DNA of 64,000 bases, from NCBI RefSeq assembly GCF_013186535.1, contig NZ_JABMCZ010000001.1:2170001-2234000 (forward strand), in the 5' to 3' direction. Shown in pieces: positions 16,170-25,433 of this stretch (its first letter is position 1; the number at the start of each line of letters is the position of its first letter). A program made the translations under genes and the position numbers. Under the pieces are notes generated by a model, which saw only the letters and a list, made by a program, of their open reading frames with translations, was not told the DNA's origin and ran no database searches. Source of the stretch: Nocardia terpenica. GTDB lineage: Bacteria > Actinomycetota > Actinomycetes > Mycobacteriales > Mycobacteriaceae.

Positions 16170-17293
16170 TCTCCGTCCGGCTTGCCGAAAGCCCCGCGCA
16201 GCGTCGAGATTTCGTGCGATTACCGTGGCTCGTCAACGGCGCGGACCCGTCCTGGCGGCCGCCGCTGCGGCGGACGGTGGCGGCCGGTATGCGCGCGCGG
16301 TCCAACCCGTTCCACGCCGAGGCCGACATCGCCCACTTCGTCGCCTACCGGGACCGGCGGCCGGTCGGGCGCATCGCCGTCACGATCGATCACGAATACG
16401 TCCGCCGCTACGGCGCGTACGGCCTGTTCGGCTTCTTCGACTGCGTCGACGATCTCCCCGTGGCGCAGGCCCTGTTCGACGCGGCGCAGGGCTGGGCGGC
16501 CGACCGCGGGGCGGCCATGCTGACCGGCCCCTACAACTATTCGCCGCGGCACGATATGGGCCTGCTGGTCCAGGGTTTCGATCGGCCGCCGACGCTGATG
16601 CAGACGCACAATCCGGCCTACTACCCACAATTGCTGCGCGACTGCGGATTCGAGCGGCGCTTCGACACCACGACGTATCGGTGGACGCGAGACGAGCACG
16701 CGGAGCAGGCCGAGCGGCTGCGGCTGCGGGCACGAAAGGTGCTGCGGTCCAACCGGATCGGCGTGCGCGCACCCGATATGCGGAATTTCGGCGCGGAGGT
16801 GGAACTGCTGCGCCGCATCTACAACGAGTCGTTCCACGACCATCCCGAGCATGTGCCGATCACGGCGCCGGTATTCGCCGCCCTGGCGGGCGATCTCGAA
16901 TCCGTGCTGGACCCCGCCCTGATCCGGATCGTGGAGGTGGACGGGCGGCCCAGCGGATTCTCGATGCTGGTCCCCGACGTCAACCAGGTCGTCCCGCGCT
17001 CGGGGCGGGTGACCCCCGCCCTGCTCGGCCGCCTGATGACCAAGCGGGACAACCGCATACGCGGCATCGATACCGCGGTGGTGGTGATGATCGGCGTCGC
17101 CCCCGAGCACACGGGACTGGGTGTGGGCCGGGTGGTGGCGGGCGAGGTCGCGGACGTGGTGCTGTCCGGGCGATACCGCCAGGTCACCACCACCTGGATC
17201 CATGAACGCAATCACTGGTCGAAAGCGCTGGTGGCGCAGATGAAGGCGGCACCGGCCAAGCGATACCGCGTCTACGAGAAGGCAATCGGATGA
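16166..17293 (+). CDS. YghO-like GNAT-fold acyltransferase
   Basis: 375 residues. Matches the COG pattern of YghO-type proteins: DFVRLPWLVNGADPSWRPPL, YGLFGFFDCVDDLPVAQALF, MLTGPYNYSPRHDMGLLV and HNPAYYPQLLRDCGFER, followed by a GNAT-like C-terminal half with VVMIGVAPEHTGLGVGRVV. Such proteins occur in lipid-related operons but lack a settled reaction. In this cluster it could N-acylate the amine made by the aminotransferase. ATG overlaps the upstream stop by four bases. Confidence 0.8.
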   Translation: MISVRLAESPAQRRDFVRLPWLVNGADPSWRPPLRRTVAAGMRARSNPFHAEADIAHFVAYRDRRPVGRIAVTIDHEYVRRYGAYGLFGFFDCVDDLPVAQALFDAAQGWAADRGAAMLTGPYNYSPRHDMGLLVQGFDRPPTLMQTHNPAYYPQLLRDCGFERRFDTTTYRWTRDEHAEQAERLRLRARKVLRSNRIGVRAPDMRNFGAEVELLRRIYNESFHDHPEHVPITAPVFAALAGDLESVLDPALIRIVEVDGRPSGFSMLVPDVNQVVPRSGRVTPALLGRLMTKRDNRIRGIDTAVVVMIGVAPEHTGLGVGRVVAGEVADVVLSGRYRQVTTTWIHERNHWSKALVAQMKAAPAKRYRVYEKAIG

Positions 17294-18282
17294 GCACAGC
17301 GACACTGGTGACCGGGGCCACCGGATGCCTGGGCGCCGCCCTGACCCGCGCGCTGCTCGACGACGGCGACCGGGTGGTGGTGCTGGCCCAGCCCGGCGCG
17401 GGACCGGGCGGGCTGCGAGACCTGCTCGACCACCTCGAGTTTCGCGCGGGCGACGTGACCGATCCCGAGGCGCTGACGACGGCGATGCACGGCATCGACC
17501 GCGTCTACCACCTGGCCGGGATCGCGGTGCCGTTGAACAGCGTGGCCGACCGCATGTGGCAGGTGAATACCGTCGGCTCCTACACGGTGGCGCGGGTGGC
17601 CGCGGCGGCCGGGGTGCGGCGGATGGTGCACGTCTCCTCCAGCGCCGCCATCGGCTACCCGCCGGACCACACCATCGCCGACGAGACCTTCGACACCCGG
17701 AACTCGGTGGCCGACACCGCGTACGGCACCACCAAGCGCTGGGGCGAGCGCCTCGTCCTCGACGCCGCGACCGACGATTTCGAGGTGGTCGTGGTCAATC
17801 CGGCCGCGGTGTACGCGCCCGGCGGCGACCCCCGCTGGGGCTGGTTGCGGCTGGTGCACGCGGCCCGCCGCGGACTGCTGCGCGCGGCGCCCACCGGCGG
17901 CACGGCGGTGTGCGCGGTCCGCGACTTCGTGGACGGCACCCGAAAGGCCATGCGGCACGGCCGATCCGGCCGCCGCTACATTCTCAACAGCGCCAACCTC
18001 GGCTACCGCGAGATCGGTGCGGCGCTGTCGATCGCGCTCGGGCGGCACCACCGCATCCGCGAGGTGCCCGCCCCCGCCCTGCGTGCCGTCGCCCGCGTCA
18101 ATGCGGGGGTCGCCCGGCTGCGCACCGACCCGCTGCGCTCGTCGCTGCTGGTGCCCGAGAACGTCGACCTGATGACGCGGCGGCTCTACTACAGTCAGCG
18201 GCGCGCCGTCACCGAACTGGGCATGACCCAGACCCCGGTCGACCAGCTGTTCCGCGACCTGATCGGCACAGGTGCGCCGTGA
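17290..18282 (+). CDS. NAD-dependent epimerase/dehydratase (extended SDR)
   Basis: 330 residues. Cofactor motif VTGATGCLGAALTRALLDD, DVTD acid motif, AGIAVPLN, and active-site pair in AYGTTKRWGE (Tyr/Lys). Resembles the 3-beta-hydroxysteroid dehydrogenase/dihydroflavonol reductase branch that acts on lipidic alcohols or ketones. Four-base overlaps on both sides place it firmly in the operon. Likely reduces or oxidises an intermediate of the lipid product. Confidence 0.87.
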   Translation: MSTATLVTGATGCLGAALTRALLDDGDRVVVLAQPGAGPGGLRDLLDHLEFRAGDVTDPEALTTAMHGIDRVYHLAGIAVPLNSVADRMWQVNTVGSYTVARVAAAAGVRRMVHVSSSAAIGYPPDHTIADETFDTRNSVADTAYGTTKRWGERLVLDAATDDFEVVVVNPAAVYAPGGDPRWGWLRLVHAARRGLLRAAPTGGTAVCAVRDFVDGTRKAMRHGRSGRRYILNSANLGYREIGAALSIALGRHHRIREVPAPALRAVARVNAGVARLRTDPLRSSLLVPENVDLMTRRLYYSQRRAVTELGMTQTPVDQLFRDLIGTGAP

Positions 18283-19340
18283 CCGCGACGACCACGACGG
18301 GATCGGAAGCGGCGCTGGGCATTTCGATGTCGGAGGCGCGGCGGCTGGTGATCGACCTGAAACGTCCGGCGCCGTGGATCTATTGGCCGGACCTGCTGGC
18401 GAGCGTGGCGGTCGGTGCGGCGGCGTTCGCGGCGTTCCCGGTGCGCGCGCCGCTGTCGCCGGTGGCGGCGGTGTGCGTGCTGGTGTCGGCGCTGGCGTTC
18501 TATCGCGCGGTGCTGTTCGTGCACGAGCTCGTGCACGCCGCCGCGGACCTGCGGGGTTTCACGCTGGTGTGGCATCTGCTGGTCGGAATCCCGTTCCTGG
18601 CACCGAAATTCGTGTACGAGTTCCATCGGGAACACCACGCCTCGCGAACCTACGGCACCGCGGCCGACGGCGAGTATGTCGACTACGCGACCGGTCCGTG
18701 GTGGCGGGTGCTGGCGACTCCGTGCACGGCGCTGGTGGGGCTGCCGGTGTTCATCCTGCGGTTCCTGGTGCTGGCGCCGCTGAGCTGGCTGGTGCCGCCG
18801 CTGCGCCGGTTCGTGCTCACCCGGGCCTCCGCCCTGGCCATCGACGCCGAATTCGTGCGCACGCTGCCCGACGGGCCGGTGCCGCGCCGCTGGATCGTCC
18901 AGGAGGCGGCGTGTTTCGGCTACTGCCTGACCATGGCGGCGCTGCTGGCCACCGGGCACCTTCCGCTCATCCGGTTCGCGCAGTTCTACGCCGTGATCAC
19001 GGTGCTGCTGTTCGTGAACTGGCTGCGGGTGCTGGCGTCGCACCGCTACGAGGGCGGCGGCGCGCCGATGTCGTTCCCGGACCAGATCCTGGATTCGGTG
19101 GACCACACCTCGTTCCCGCTGCTGGCCGAGCTGTGGGCGCCGGTGGGGCTGCGCTATCACGCCGTGCATCACTTCTTCCCCTGGCTGCCGTATCACGCAC
19201 TGCCGCAGGCACGTCGGCGGCTGGTGGCGGCCCTGCCCGCCGACGGCGGCTATCGGCACACGGCCGACCCGTCGCTGTGGGCCACCCTGCGCCGGTTACT
19301 GGCGCGGACGCGACGAGACGCGAAGGGAGCACTGCGGTGA
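18279..19340 (+). CDS. Membrane fatty acid desaturase/hydroxylase-like protein
   Basis: 353 residues, GTG start overlapping the previous stop (GTGA). Three histidine boxes of membrane di-iron desaturases: HELVH (in FVHELVHAAAD), HREHH (in YEFHREHHAS) and HAVHH (in RYHAVHHFFPW), with four to six membrane helices between. Expected to introduce a double bond or hydroxyl into an acyl chain using O2. In cluster with an acyl-AMP ligase and a carrier protein. Confidence 0.88.
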   Translation: MTATTTTGSEAALGISMSEARRLVIDLKRPAPWIYWPDLLASVAVGAAAFAAFPVRAPLSPVAAVCVLVSALAFYRAVLFVHELVHAAADLRGFTLVWHLLVGIPFLAPKFVYEFHREHHASRTYGTAADGEYVDYATGPWWRVLATPCTALVGLPVFILRFLVLAPLSWLVPPLRRFVLTRASALAIDAEFVRTLPDGPVPRRWIVQEAACFGYCLTMAALLATGHLPLIRFAQFYAVITVLLFVNWLRVLASHRYEGGGAPMSFPDQILDSVDHTSFPLLAELWAPVGLRYHAVHHFFPWLPYHALPQARRRLVAALPADGGYRHTADPSLWATLRRLLARTRRDAKGALR

Positions 19341-20701
19341 CCCGAGCACACGACCCGATCACCCGTCCGCACGAATCACGGGTGTCGGCCTATTCCCGGC
19401 GGCTGCCGATCGTCCCGGTCGAGGCCCGCGGCACTCGCGTGCGCGGCAGCGACGGCCGCTGGTACCGGGACTGCCTGGCCGCGGCCGGTGCGATGTCGCT
19501 GGGCTGGAACCATCCGGTGGTCACCGAGGCGATCCGGCGCACCCTCGATTCCGGAGAACCCCTGCTGTCGTTGGACTTTCACACCCCGGCGCGGGACGGG
19601 TTCGTCGAGGCCCTGCTCGGCACGCTGCCGCCCGGACTGGCCGACGACTGCGTGGTGCACCTGTGCGCACCCAGCGGAGCCAATGCCATCGAGGCGGCCC
19701 TGACGGTGGCCGAGATCGCCACGGGCGGAACCGAACACGTCGCGGTGCAGGGCGGCTTCCACGGTTGCAGCCGGGCCGCGCGGTCGGTGAGTTCCGGTGG
19801 GGGACTGCGGAAGCCGCGGCTGGCCCGCGTCCCCGACGTCCGATTCCTGCCCTTTCCGCAGGAGTATCGCTGCCCGTTCGGCGTCGGCGGCACGCAGAGC
19901 GTGGATCTGGCCGTGCGGGCGGTGCGCGAGACCTTCACCGACCCGCACGGCGGGCTCACCGCCCCGGCGTCCCTGCTCACCGAATTCGTTCTCGGCGAAG
20001 GGGGAGTCGTCGCGGCCCCGCCCCGCTGGGCGCGGGCGCTGCGGGAGGCCGCCGACGCCGCGGCAGTGCCGCTGATCGCCGACGAGATCCAGGCCGGTGT
20101 GTACCGCACCGGCCGGGCGTGGGCATTCCAGCACTGCGACGTCGAGCCCGACATGATCGCGATCTCCAAGGGCCTGGGCTCGGGAATCCCCGTGGCGGTG
20201 CTGGTGATTCGCCGCGAATTCGACGCGTGGGATCCGGGCGTGTTCACCGGAACCTTCCGCGGCAGCGCCCTGGCCTTCGCCGCGGCGACCGCGGTGCTGC
20301 GTTACGCCGCCGATAATCGGCTCGGCGACCACGTCACCGCGATGGGCGAACTGTTGCGCCAAGGGTTGACCGCGGTGGCCGCCTCGTCGGCGGTGATCGG
20401 CGAGGTGCGCACGGCCGGGCTCATGGCCGGGGTGGAGATCATCGACCCGGACGGGCCCGTCGACCCGCGCGCAATCGCGGCGCCGGGGACGGACCTGGCG
20501 GCGCGGATCCAGCGAGAGTGCCTGGACTCGGGCCTGATCGTGGAGACCGGCGGCCGCTACGGCAGCGTGATCCGCTTCCTGCCACCGCTGATCATCGACG
20601 CCGACGAGATCGCCGCCGTGGTCGACATCTTCGCCTCCGCCGTCGAACGGGTGGAGAACCGCCGCCGATCCGACCCCCTGGAGGTGCCGTGTCCGACCTG
20701 A
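19337..20701 (+). CDS. Class III PLP-dependent aminotransferase
   Basis: 454 residues, GTG start in a four-base overlap. PLP motifs: SGANAIEAAL, GGFHGCS, IADEIQAGVYRTG (aspartate to the pyridine nitrogen) and AISKGLGSGIP with the Schiff-base lysine. Closest in style to diaminobutyrate-2-oxoglutarate aminotransferases (EctB type), which act on terminal amino groups. In this cluster it probably installs an amine on a lipid or small head group. Confidence 0.88.
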   Translation: MTRAHDPITRPHESRVSAYSRRLPIVPVEARGTRVRGSDGRWYRDCLAAAGAMSLGWNHPVVTEAIRRTLDSGEPLLSLDFHTPARDGFVEALLGTLPPGLADDCVVHLCAPSGANAIEAALTVAEIATGGTEHVAVQGGFHGCSRAARSVSSGGGLRKPRLARVPDVRFLPFPQEYRCPFGVGGTQSVDLAVRAVRETFTDPHGGLTAPASLLTEFVLGEGGVVAAPPRWARALREAADAAAVPLIADEIQAGVYRTGRAWAFQHCDVEPDMIAISKGLGSGIPVAVLVIRREFDAWDPGVFTGTFRGSALAFAAATAVLRYAADNRLGDHVTAMGELLRQGLTAVAASSAVIGEVRTAGLMAGVEIIDPDGPVDPRAIAAPGTDLAARIQRECLDSGLIVETGGRYGSVIRFLPPLIIDADEIAAVVDIFASAVERVENRRRSDPLEVPCPT

Positions 20702-21312
20702 TGGTACGTCGAATCACCTTCGGTGACAGCGACTTCGGGCTCGCCAAAGCCTGGGAGTACGAGGTGTTCGGGCGCGAGAACGACTACACCGAACCGGCCG
20801 ACGACGCGGCGGGGGAGATGGTGCACTACCGGCGCTGGGAGCGGTCCTCGGAGTTCTACGTCGGCTTCGCCGCCGACCGCGCCGATCCGGTCGCCGTGCT
20901 GCGGGCGCTGCGCTGGCATCCCGGCCTGGGCCACGACAGTTTCAGCACGCTCGCCGATCTGCGGGCCACCGACACCGGCCTGTACCCGGAATGGGAGCGG
21001 CGCTTCGACCGCATCGCGCCCGAGGCGGTCGCGGAACTGGCCACCCAGGCCGTGCGCCGGTCCCACCGCCGCCTCGGCGCGATCGACCAGCTGTGGGCGC
21101 ATTTCGCCGACCGGCTCACCGCCGAGGGCGTGCGCTATGTCACCGTGGCACTGGTCGTGCCGCTGTTCGAGTGGTACCGGCTGGTTTTCGGCCCCGCCAT
21201 CACCCAGATCGGCGCCCTGCTGCCCGACTATGTGGGCGCGGACAGCATCCCGGCGGTCCTCGACCTGCACCACCTGGCCTCCCTGCTACCGACAATGAAA
21301 GTGACGCAATGA
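20689..21312 (+). CDS. Putative GNAT/FeeM-like N-acyltransferase
   Basis: 207 residues. GTG at 20689 with GGAGG nine bases upstream, overlapping the aminotransferase by 13 bases. The N-terminal pattern (AKAWEYEVFGRENDYTE) followed by a small mixed alpha/beta domain with VRYVTVALVVPLFEWYRL resembles acyl-ACP-dependent N-acyltransferases such as LuxI/FeeM relatives. The match is weak and by eye. Beside an ACP and acyl-AMP ligase, N-acylation of the aminotransferase product is a reasonable guess. Confidence 0.65.
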   Translation: MSDLMVRRITFGDSDFGLAKAWEYEVFGRENDYTEPADDAAGEMVHYRRWERSSEFYVGFAADRADPVAVLRALRWHPGLGHDSFSTLADLRATDTGLYPEWERRFDRIAPEAVAELATQAVRRSHRRLGAIDQLWAHFADRLTAEGVRYVTVALVVPLFEWYRLVFGPAITQIGALLPDYVGADSIPAVLDLHHLASLLPTMKVTQ

Positions 21313-21821
21313 CATTCGAACCGGCCACCCAGCGCATCGACCGGGTGAGCATCGTGGACGCCCCCATCGACGCGGTGTGGGCGACCGTCACCTCCCCGGA
21401 GGGCATCAACGCCGAACTGCGCCCCTACCTGAAGATGACGGTGCCGGGACCGTTCCGGGGCCGCACCATCGCCGACATCGAACCGGGAACGCGCCTGGGC
21501 CGCAGCTACTTTCTGCTGTTCGGCGCGGTGCCCATCGATTTCGACGACATCACCGTCGCCGAGATCGATCCCGGCCGCCGGTTCCGCGAGCAGTCGACCA
21601 TGATGTCGATGAGCCGGTGGGTGCACGAACGCACCCTGCGCCCGCTCGGCGAGGACCGCACCGAGGTCGTCGACGCGGTGTCGTTCGTCCCGCGCCTGCC
21701 CATGGGGCTGATCCCCGGCTGGGGCGCCGTGCTGCGGGCCTGCCTGTCGTTCCTGTTCGGTCACCGGCATCGCCGCCTACAGGCGCACCTGGCCGGTTCC
21801 GGGCCGGGAGCCGATCGATGA
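21309..21821 (+). CDS. SRPBCC (START-like) superfamily protein
   Basis: 170 residues, ATG in a four-base overlap. Pattern RVSIVDAPIDAVWATVTSPEGIN, then IADIEPGTRLGRSYF, DDITVAEIDPGRRF and a C-terminal helix, typical of polyketide-cyclase-like/START lipid-binding folds. May bind, shuttle or cyclise the lipid intermediate. No catalytic residues can be assigned. Confidence 0.75.
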   Translation: MTFEPATQRIDRVSIVDAPIDAVWATVTSPEGINAELRPYLKMTVPGPFRGRTIADIEPGTRLGRSYFLLFGAVPIDFDDITVAEIDPGRRFREQSTMMSMSRWVHERTLRPLGEDRTEVVDAVSFVPRLPMGLIPGWGAVLRACLSFLFGHRHRRLQAHLAGSGPGADR

Positions 21822-22756
21822 CCGCCGGCGACGCGACCCCGGCCGTCCGCACCACCGAACTGTGCAAGACCTACCCGGGCGCGACCACCGGTGCGGTGAA
21901 CGGCCTCGACCTGGAGATCCCGCGCGGCATCGTGTACTGCCTGCTCGGCCGCAACGGCGCGGGGAAGAGCACCACGATCCGCATGCTCACCACCCTGCTG
22001 CCGCCGTCGGCGGGAACCGCGGAGGTCCTGGGCGTGCCCCTGGAGGATGTGCGGCGGCTGCGCCCACTGATCGGGGTGGCGTTGCAGGAGGTGGCGCTGG
22101 ACCCCTGGCTCGACACGCGCGAACAGCTCGAGTTCGGGCTCGCCCTGGCCGGATGGTCGCGGACCCGCCGCCGCGCCCGGGTCGCGGAGCTGATCGACCG
22201 ATTCGGGCTGGGTGCGGTGGGGCGCAAGCGCATCGGCGCGCTGTCGGGCGGGATGCGCCGCCGCATCGATGTGGCGCTGGCGGTCTCGCACGATCCGCAG
22301 CTGCTGTTCCTGGACGAACCCTCCAGCGGCCTGGACATCGAGGGCAAGGACGAACTGTGGCGGGCCATCTCGGAGCTGCGGGACGAGGGCCGCACCGTCG
22401 TGCTCACCACCCACGATATGGAGGAGGCGGTCGCCCTGGCCGATCGGGTCGGCATCATCAAGGCGGGCACGCTGATCTCCTCCGGGCCCGCCGCGGAACT
22501 CACCCGGGCCCGCGGCGCCCGCGCGCGCATCGCCGCCGAACCCGCCGCCCACCGCGACGCGATCGACGACCTGCGCACCGCGGGTTTCGAGGTCGCCACC
22601 GAACACGCACGGACCGTCACGGTCGCACTCCCGGCCGCCAATGCCCGCGAAATCGCCCGTCTGACCGCGGTATTGGGCGGCAGCGGGCTGGCGGACTGTG
22701 AGGTGCGGGTGGACACCACCTCGCTGCGCGACGCGTTCCTGGAGGTCACCCGATGA
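21818..22756 (+). CDS. ABC transporter ATP-binding protein (DrrA-like)
   Basis: 312 residues. Walker A GRNGAGKST, signature LSGGMRRRIDVAL, Walker B LLFLDEP, switch His in LTTHDMEEA. The C-terminal extension fits the DrrA/ABC-2 drug and lipid exporter class. ATG overlaps the SRPBCC stop; its own stop overlaps the permease start. Energises export of the cluster product (inference); it is not an MceG-type ATPase. Confidence 0.93.
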   Translation: MTAGDATPAVRTTELCKTYPGATTGAVNGLDLEIPRGIVYCLLGRNGAGKSTTIRMLTTLLPPSAGTAEVLGVPLEDVRRLRPLIGVALQEVALDPWLDTREQLEFGLALAGWSRTRRRARVAELIDRFGLGAVGRKRIGALSGGMRRRIDVALAVSHDPQLLFLDEPSSGLDIEGKDELWRAISELRDEGRTVVLTTHDMEEAVALADRVGIIKAGTLISSGPAAELTRARGARARIAAEPAAHRDAIDDLRTAGFEVATEHARTVTVALPAANAREIARLTAVLGGSGLADCEVRVDTTSLRDAFLEVTR

Positions 22757-23511
22757 CGACGCTGCGGCTGTTCCTGCGCTATCTGGTGGTCGGGCTGCGG
22801 CAACCGGTGTTCGGGTTCGTCTTCCCGATCGTCTTCCCGGTGGTGCTGGTGATCTTCGTGCGCGCCATGTTCCAGCGGGTGGCGCAGCTGCCGGGCTTCC
22901 CCGTGCACTCCTACACCGCCTATATCGCGCCCGGGATCATCATGCTGATCCCGATGATCGGCTCCGGCTACGGCGCGAGCACCCTGCTCGAGGAGATCGG
23001 CTCCGGATTCGTGGATCGGCTTCGGCTGCAAGGGGTTTCCGCGCGCCAGGTGCTGACCGCCAAGATCGGTTTCGAGGCGGTCCGCATCCTGCCCGCCGGG
23101 CTGATCGTCATCGGGCTGCTCGCCGCCCTCGGCGCACCGCTGCGCGCCGGAGCGGTGACGGTGGTGGCGCTGCTGGCGCTCATGTGCCTGTGGTCGGCGG
23201 CCTACAGTTCGCTGTTCTACCTCGCCGCCGTGCGCACGCTGAACCCGCAGGCCCCGATCGCCCTGCTGCCGTTGGCCTTACCGGTGCTGTTCGTCAGCCA
23301 GGCCCTGATGCCGACCACCTTCCTGGCCGACTGGTTGCGCATGGCGATCGACGTCAACCCGTTCTCGCACGTGGTCGCCGCCGCGGCCACGCTCATGTAC
23401 GGCGCCTTCGACCCGGTGCGGCTGCTGATCGGGATCGCCGTCGCCGCAGCGGTTCTCGTCGTGCTGCACCTGCTGCTGATGCGGCTGGTGCGCCGCCGCA
23501 TCGGCCTGTGA
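22753..23511 (+). CDS. ABC-2 type transporter permease (DrrB-like)
   Basis: 252 residues with six hydrophobic segments. The central SYTAYIAPGIIMLIPM and YGASTLLEEIGSGFVDRLRLQG segment is the usual ABC-2 permease hallmark. Partner of the preceding ATPase (four-base overlap). Predicted to export a lipid or drug-like amphiphile. Confidence 0.92.
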   Translation: MTTLRLFLRYLVVGLRQPVFGFVFPIVFPVVLVIFVRAMFQRVAQLPGFPVHSYTAYIAPGIIMLIPMIGSGYGASTLLEEIGSGFVDRLRLQGVSARQVLTAKIGFEAVRILPAGLIVIGLLAALGAPLRAGAVTVVALLALMCLWSAAYSSLFYLAAVRTLNPQAPIALLPLALPVLFVSQALMPTTFLADWLRMAIDVNPFSHVVAAAATLMYGAFDPVRLLIGIAVAAAVLVVLHLLLMRLVRRRIGL

Positions 23512-23534
23512 ACAGATCCGAAAGGAGTGGAGCT

Positions 23535-23777
23535 GTGACCGTCACCGTCGAACAGACCCTGCACGACATCCTCGTCGACGATCTCGAATTGTCCCCCGAG
23601 GAGCTGCATCCCGACGCCGATCTCGTCGCGGACCTGGGTTTCGACTCGCTGTCGTTCGCCACCGGTGTCGCCGAGATCCGCGACCGGCTGGGGGTGACGC
23701 TGACCAAGGACGCCGTCTTCTCCTGCCGCACCCTCGGCGATCTGCAACGGCTGGTGTCCGGTGCGCTGGCCGCCTGA
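23535..23777 (+). CDS. Acyl carrier protein
   Basis: 80 residues, GTG after AAAGGAGTGGAG. Phosphopantetheine attachment Ser in DLGFDSLSF; acidic helices on either side. Stand-alone carrier next to an acyl-AMP ligase, so the ligase probably loads the acyl chain here. Confidence 0.93.
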   Translation: MTVTVEQTLHDILVDDLELSPEELHPDADLVADLGFDSLSFATGVAEIRDRLGVTLTKDAVFSCRTLGDLQRLVSGALAA

Positions 23778-23807
23778 CCCGATTCGACGAAAAGGATTGA
23801 ATACCAG

Positions 23808-25433
23808 GTGAATCGGTTCACGATCGCACTCATCGACAGTGCCGCCCGCGGCGACAACGGAATCCGCACCGGCGACCCGGCCGCGCTCTCCCGCACCTCG
23901 TGGCGGGCGGTGCACGCCGAGGCCCGCCGCATCGCCGGTGGCCTGGTCGAGGCGGGGCTGCGCCGCGGCGGCGCGGTCGCCGTGCTGGCCGCCGCACCGG
24001 CCGATATCGCCCCACTGGTGCAGGGCATTTGGCTCGCGGGCGGCACCGTCACCATGCTGCACCAGCCGACGCCGCGCGCCGATCTCGCCGACTGGGCCGC
24101 CGACACCCGCCGCGCCCTGGCCGTGATCGACGCCGAGATCGTGGTATTGGGCGCGCCTTTCGAGGCCGTGCGGGACCCGGCCGTACCGGCGCGCTGGATC
24201 ACGGTGGACGAGCTGCGAACCGGCCCGGACATGGATCCGGTGGCCACCGCGGACGCGGATCTGGCGTTCCTGCAACTGACTTCGGGCTCGACGGGTGCGC
24301 CCAAGGCCGTCGCCGTCAGCTACGCCAATATGTACGCCAATATCCGCGCCATGGAATTCGTCTCGCTGATCAGCGTGCGCCGCGACGTCATGGTCAGCTG
24401 GCTGCCGTTGTTCCACGACATGGGCATGATGGGCTTCCTGGTCGCGCCGATGTTCCTCGGCGTCGACCTGATCTCGGTGACCCCGGCCGATTTCCTGACC
24501 TCCCCGCTGATCTGGGCGCGGCTGGTGAGCGAACACGGCGGAACCATGTCCGCCGCACCGAATTTCGCCTACGGGCTGCTGGCCCGCAAGCTCGGCCGCG
24601 CTCCCGACGGCGCGTACGATCTCTCGTCCCTGCGTTTCGCGCTCAATGGCGCCGAACCCATCGATCACGCTGTCGTGCAACGATTCCTGACCGCCGGGGC
24701 CCGCTTCGGGCTGCGCCCGGAGGCGATCGTGCCCGCGTACGGCATGGCGGAGGCGACCTTGGCGGTGTCGTTCGCCCGGCCCGGCACCGGGGCCGCCCTG
24801 GACCGGGTGGATCCGGCGGAACTGCGGTCCGATGGTCGTGCCGTGGACTCGACCGCCGACGATGCCGCCACCCATGTCCGCCTCGGCACGCCACTGCCCG
24901 GGATCGAGGTGCGGGTGCGCGCCGAATCCGGTGCCCTGGCGGCGATCCGGGAGGTCGGCGAGCTCGAGGTGCGCGGGGACAGCATTATTCGCCGCTACCG
25001 GACCGCCGACGGATTCGTCGACGCCGTGGACGAGTCCGGCTGGCTGGCCACCGGCGATCTCGGCTACCTGACCGAGGACCGCCAGATCGTGGTGTGCGGG
25101 CGCAAGAAGGACATGCTGATCGTCTCCGGGCGCAACATCTTCCCGGTCGATGTGGAGCGCCTCGCCGCCGGGGTGGCGGGCGTGCGGGCCGGGAACGCGG
25201 TGGCCGTCCGCACCGCCGACGCCTCCGAATCGTTCGCCGTGATCGTGGAATCGGCGGACACCGAACGCGCCCGCATCGCCCGCGAGGTCGCGACCCGCGT
25301 TCAGGCCGGGCTCGGTGTGGGCCCGCGCCGCGTGGAAGTGGTTGCGCCGGGCCGTCTTCCGAAGACACCGTCGGGCAAGCTGCGGCGCCTGGACGCGGCG
25401 GCGCTGCTGGCCGAGGGCCCGATCGGGTGCTGA
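23808..25433 (+). CDS. Acyl-AMP ligase (FadD/FAAL-like)
   Basis: 541 residues, GTG start. Adenylate-forming motifs: LTSGSTGAPKAV (P-loop), NGAEPIDHAVVQRF and PAYGMAEATLAVSF (typical of fatty-acyl-AMP ligases), GDLGYLTED, GRKKDMLIVSGRN, and the final lysine in KTPSGKLRR. Because a carrier protein gene lies 30 bases upstream, transfer of the acyl adenylate to ACP (FAAL behaviour) is more likely than to CoA. Whether the FAAL-specific insertion is present needs an alignment. Confidence 0.88.
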   Translation: MNRFTIALIDSAARGDNGIRTGDPAALSRTSWRAVHAEARRIAGGLVEAGLRRGGAVAVLAAAPADIAPLVQGIWLAGGTVTMLHQPTPRADLADWAADTRRALAVIDAEIVVLGAPFEAVRDPAVPARWITVDELRTGPDMDPVATADADLAFLQLTSGSTGAPKAVAVSYANMYANIRAMEFVSLISVRRDVMVSWLPLFHDMGMMGFLVAPMFLGVDLISVTPADFLTSPLIWARLVSEHGGTMSAAPNFAYGLLARKLGRAPDGAYDLSSLRFALNGAEPIDHAVVQRFLTAGARFGLRPEAIVPAYGMAEATLAVSFARPGTGAALDRVDPAELRSDGRAVDSTADDAATHVRLGTPLPGIEVRVRAESGALAAIREVGELEVRGDSIIRRYRTADGFVDAVDESGWLATGDLGYLTEDRQIVVCGRKKDMLIVSGRNIFPVDVERLAAGVAGVRAGNAVAVRTADASESFAVIVESADTERARIAREVATRVQAGLGVGPRRVEVVAPGRLPKTPSGKLRRLDAAALLAEGPIGC

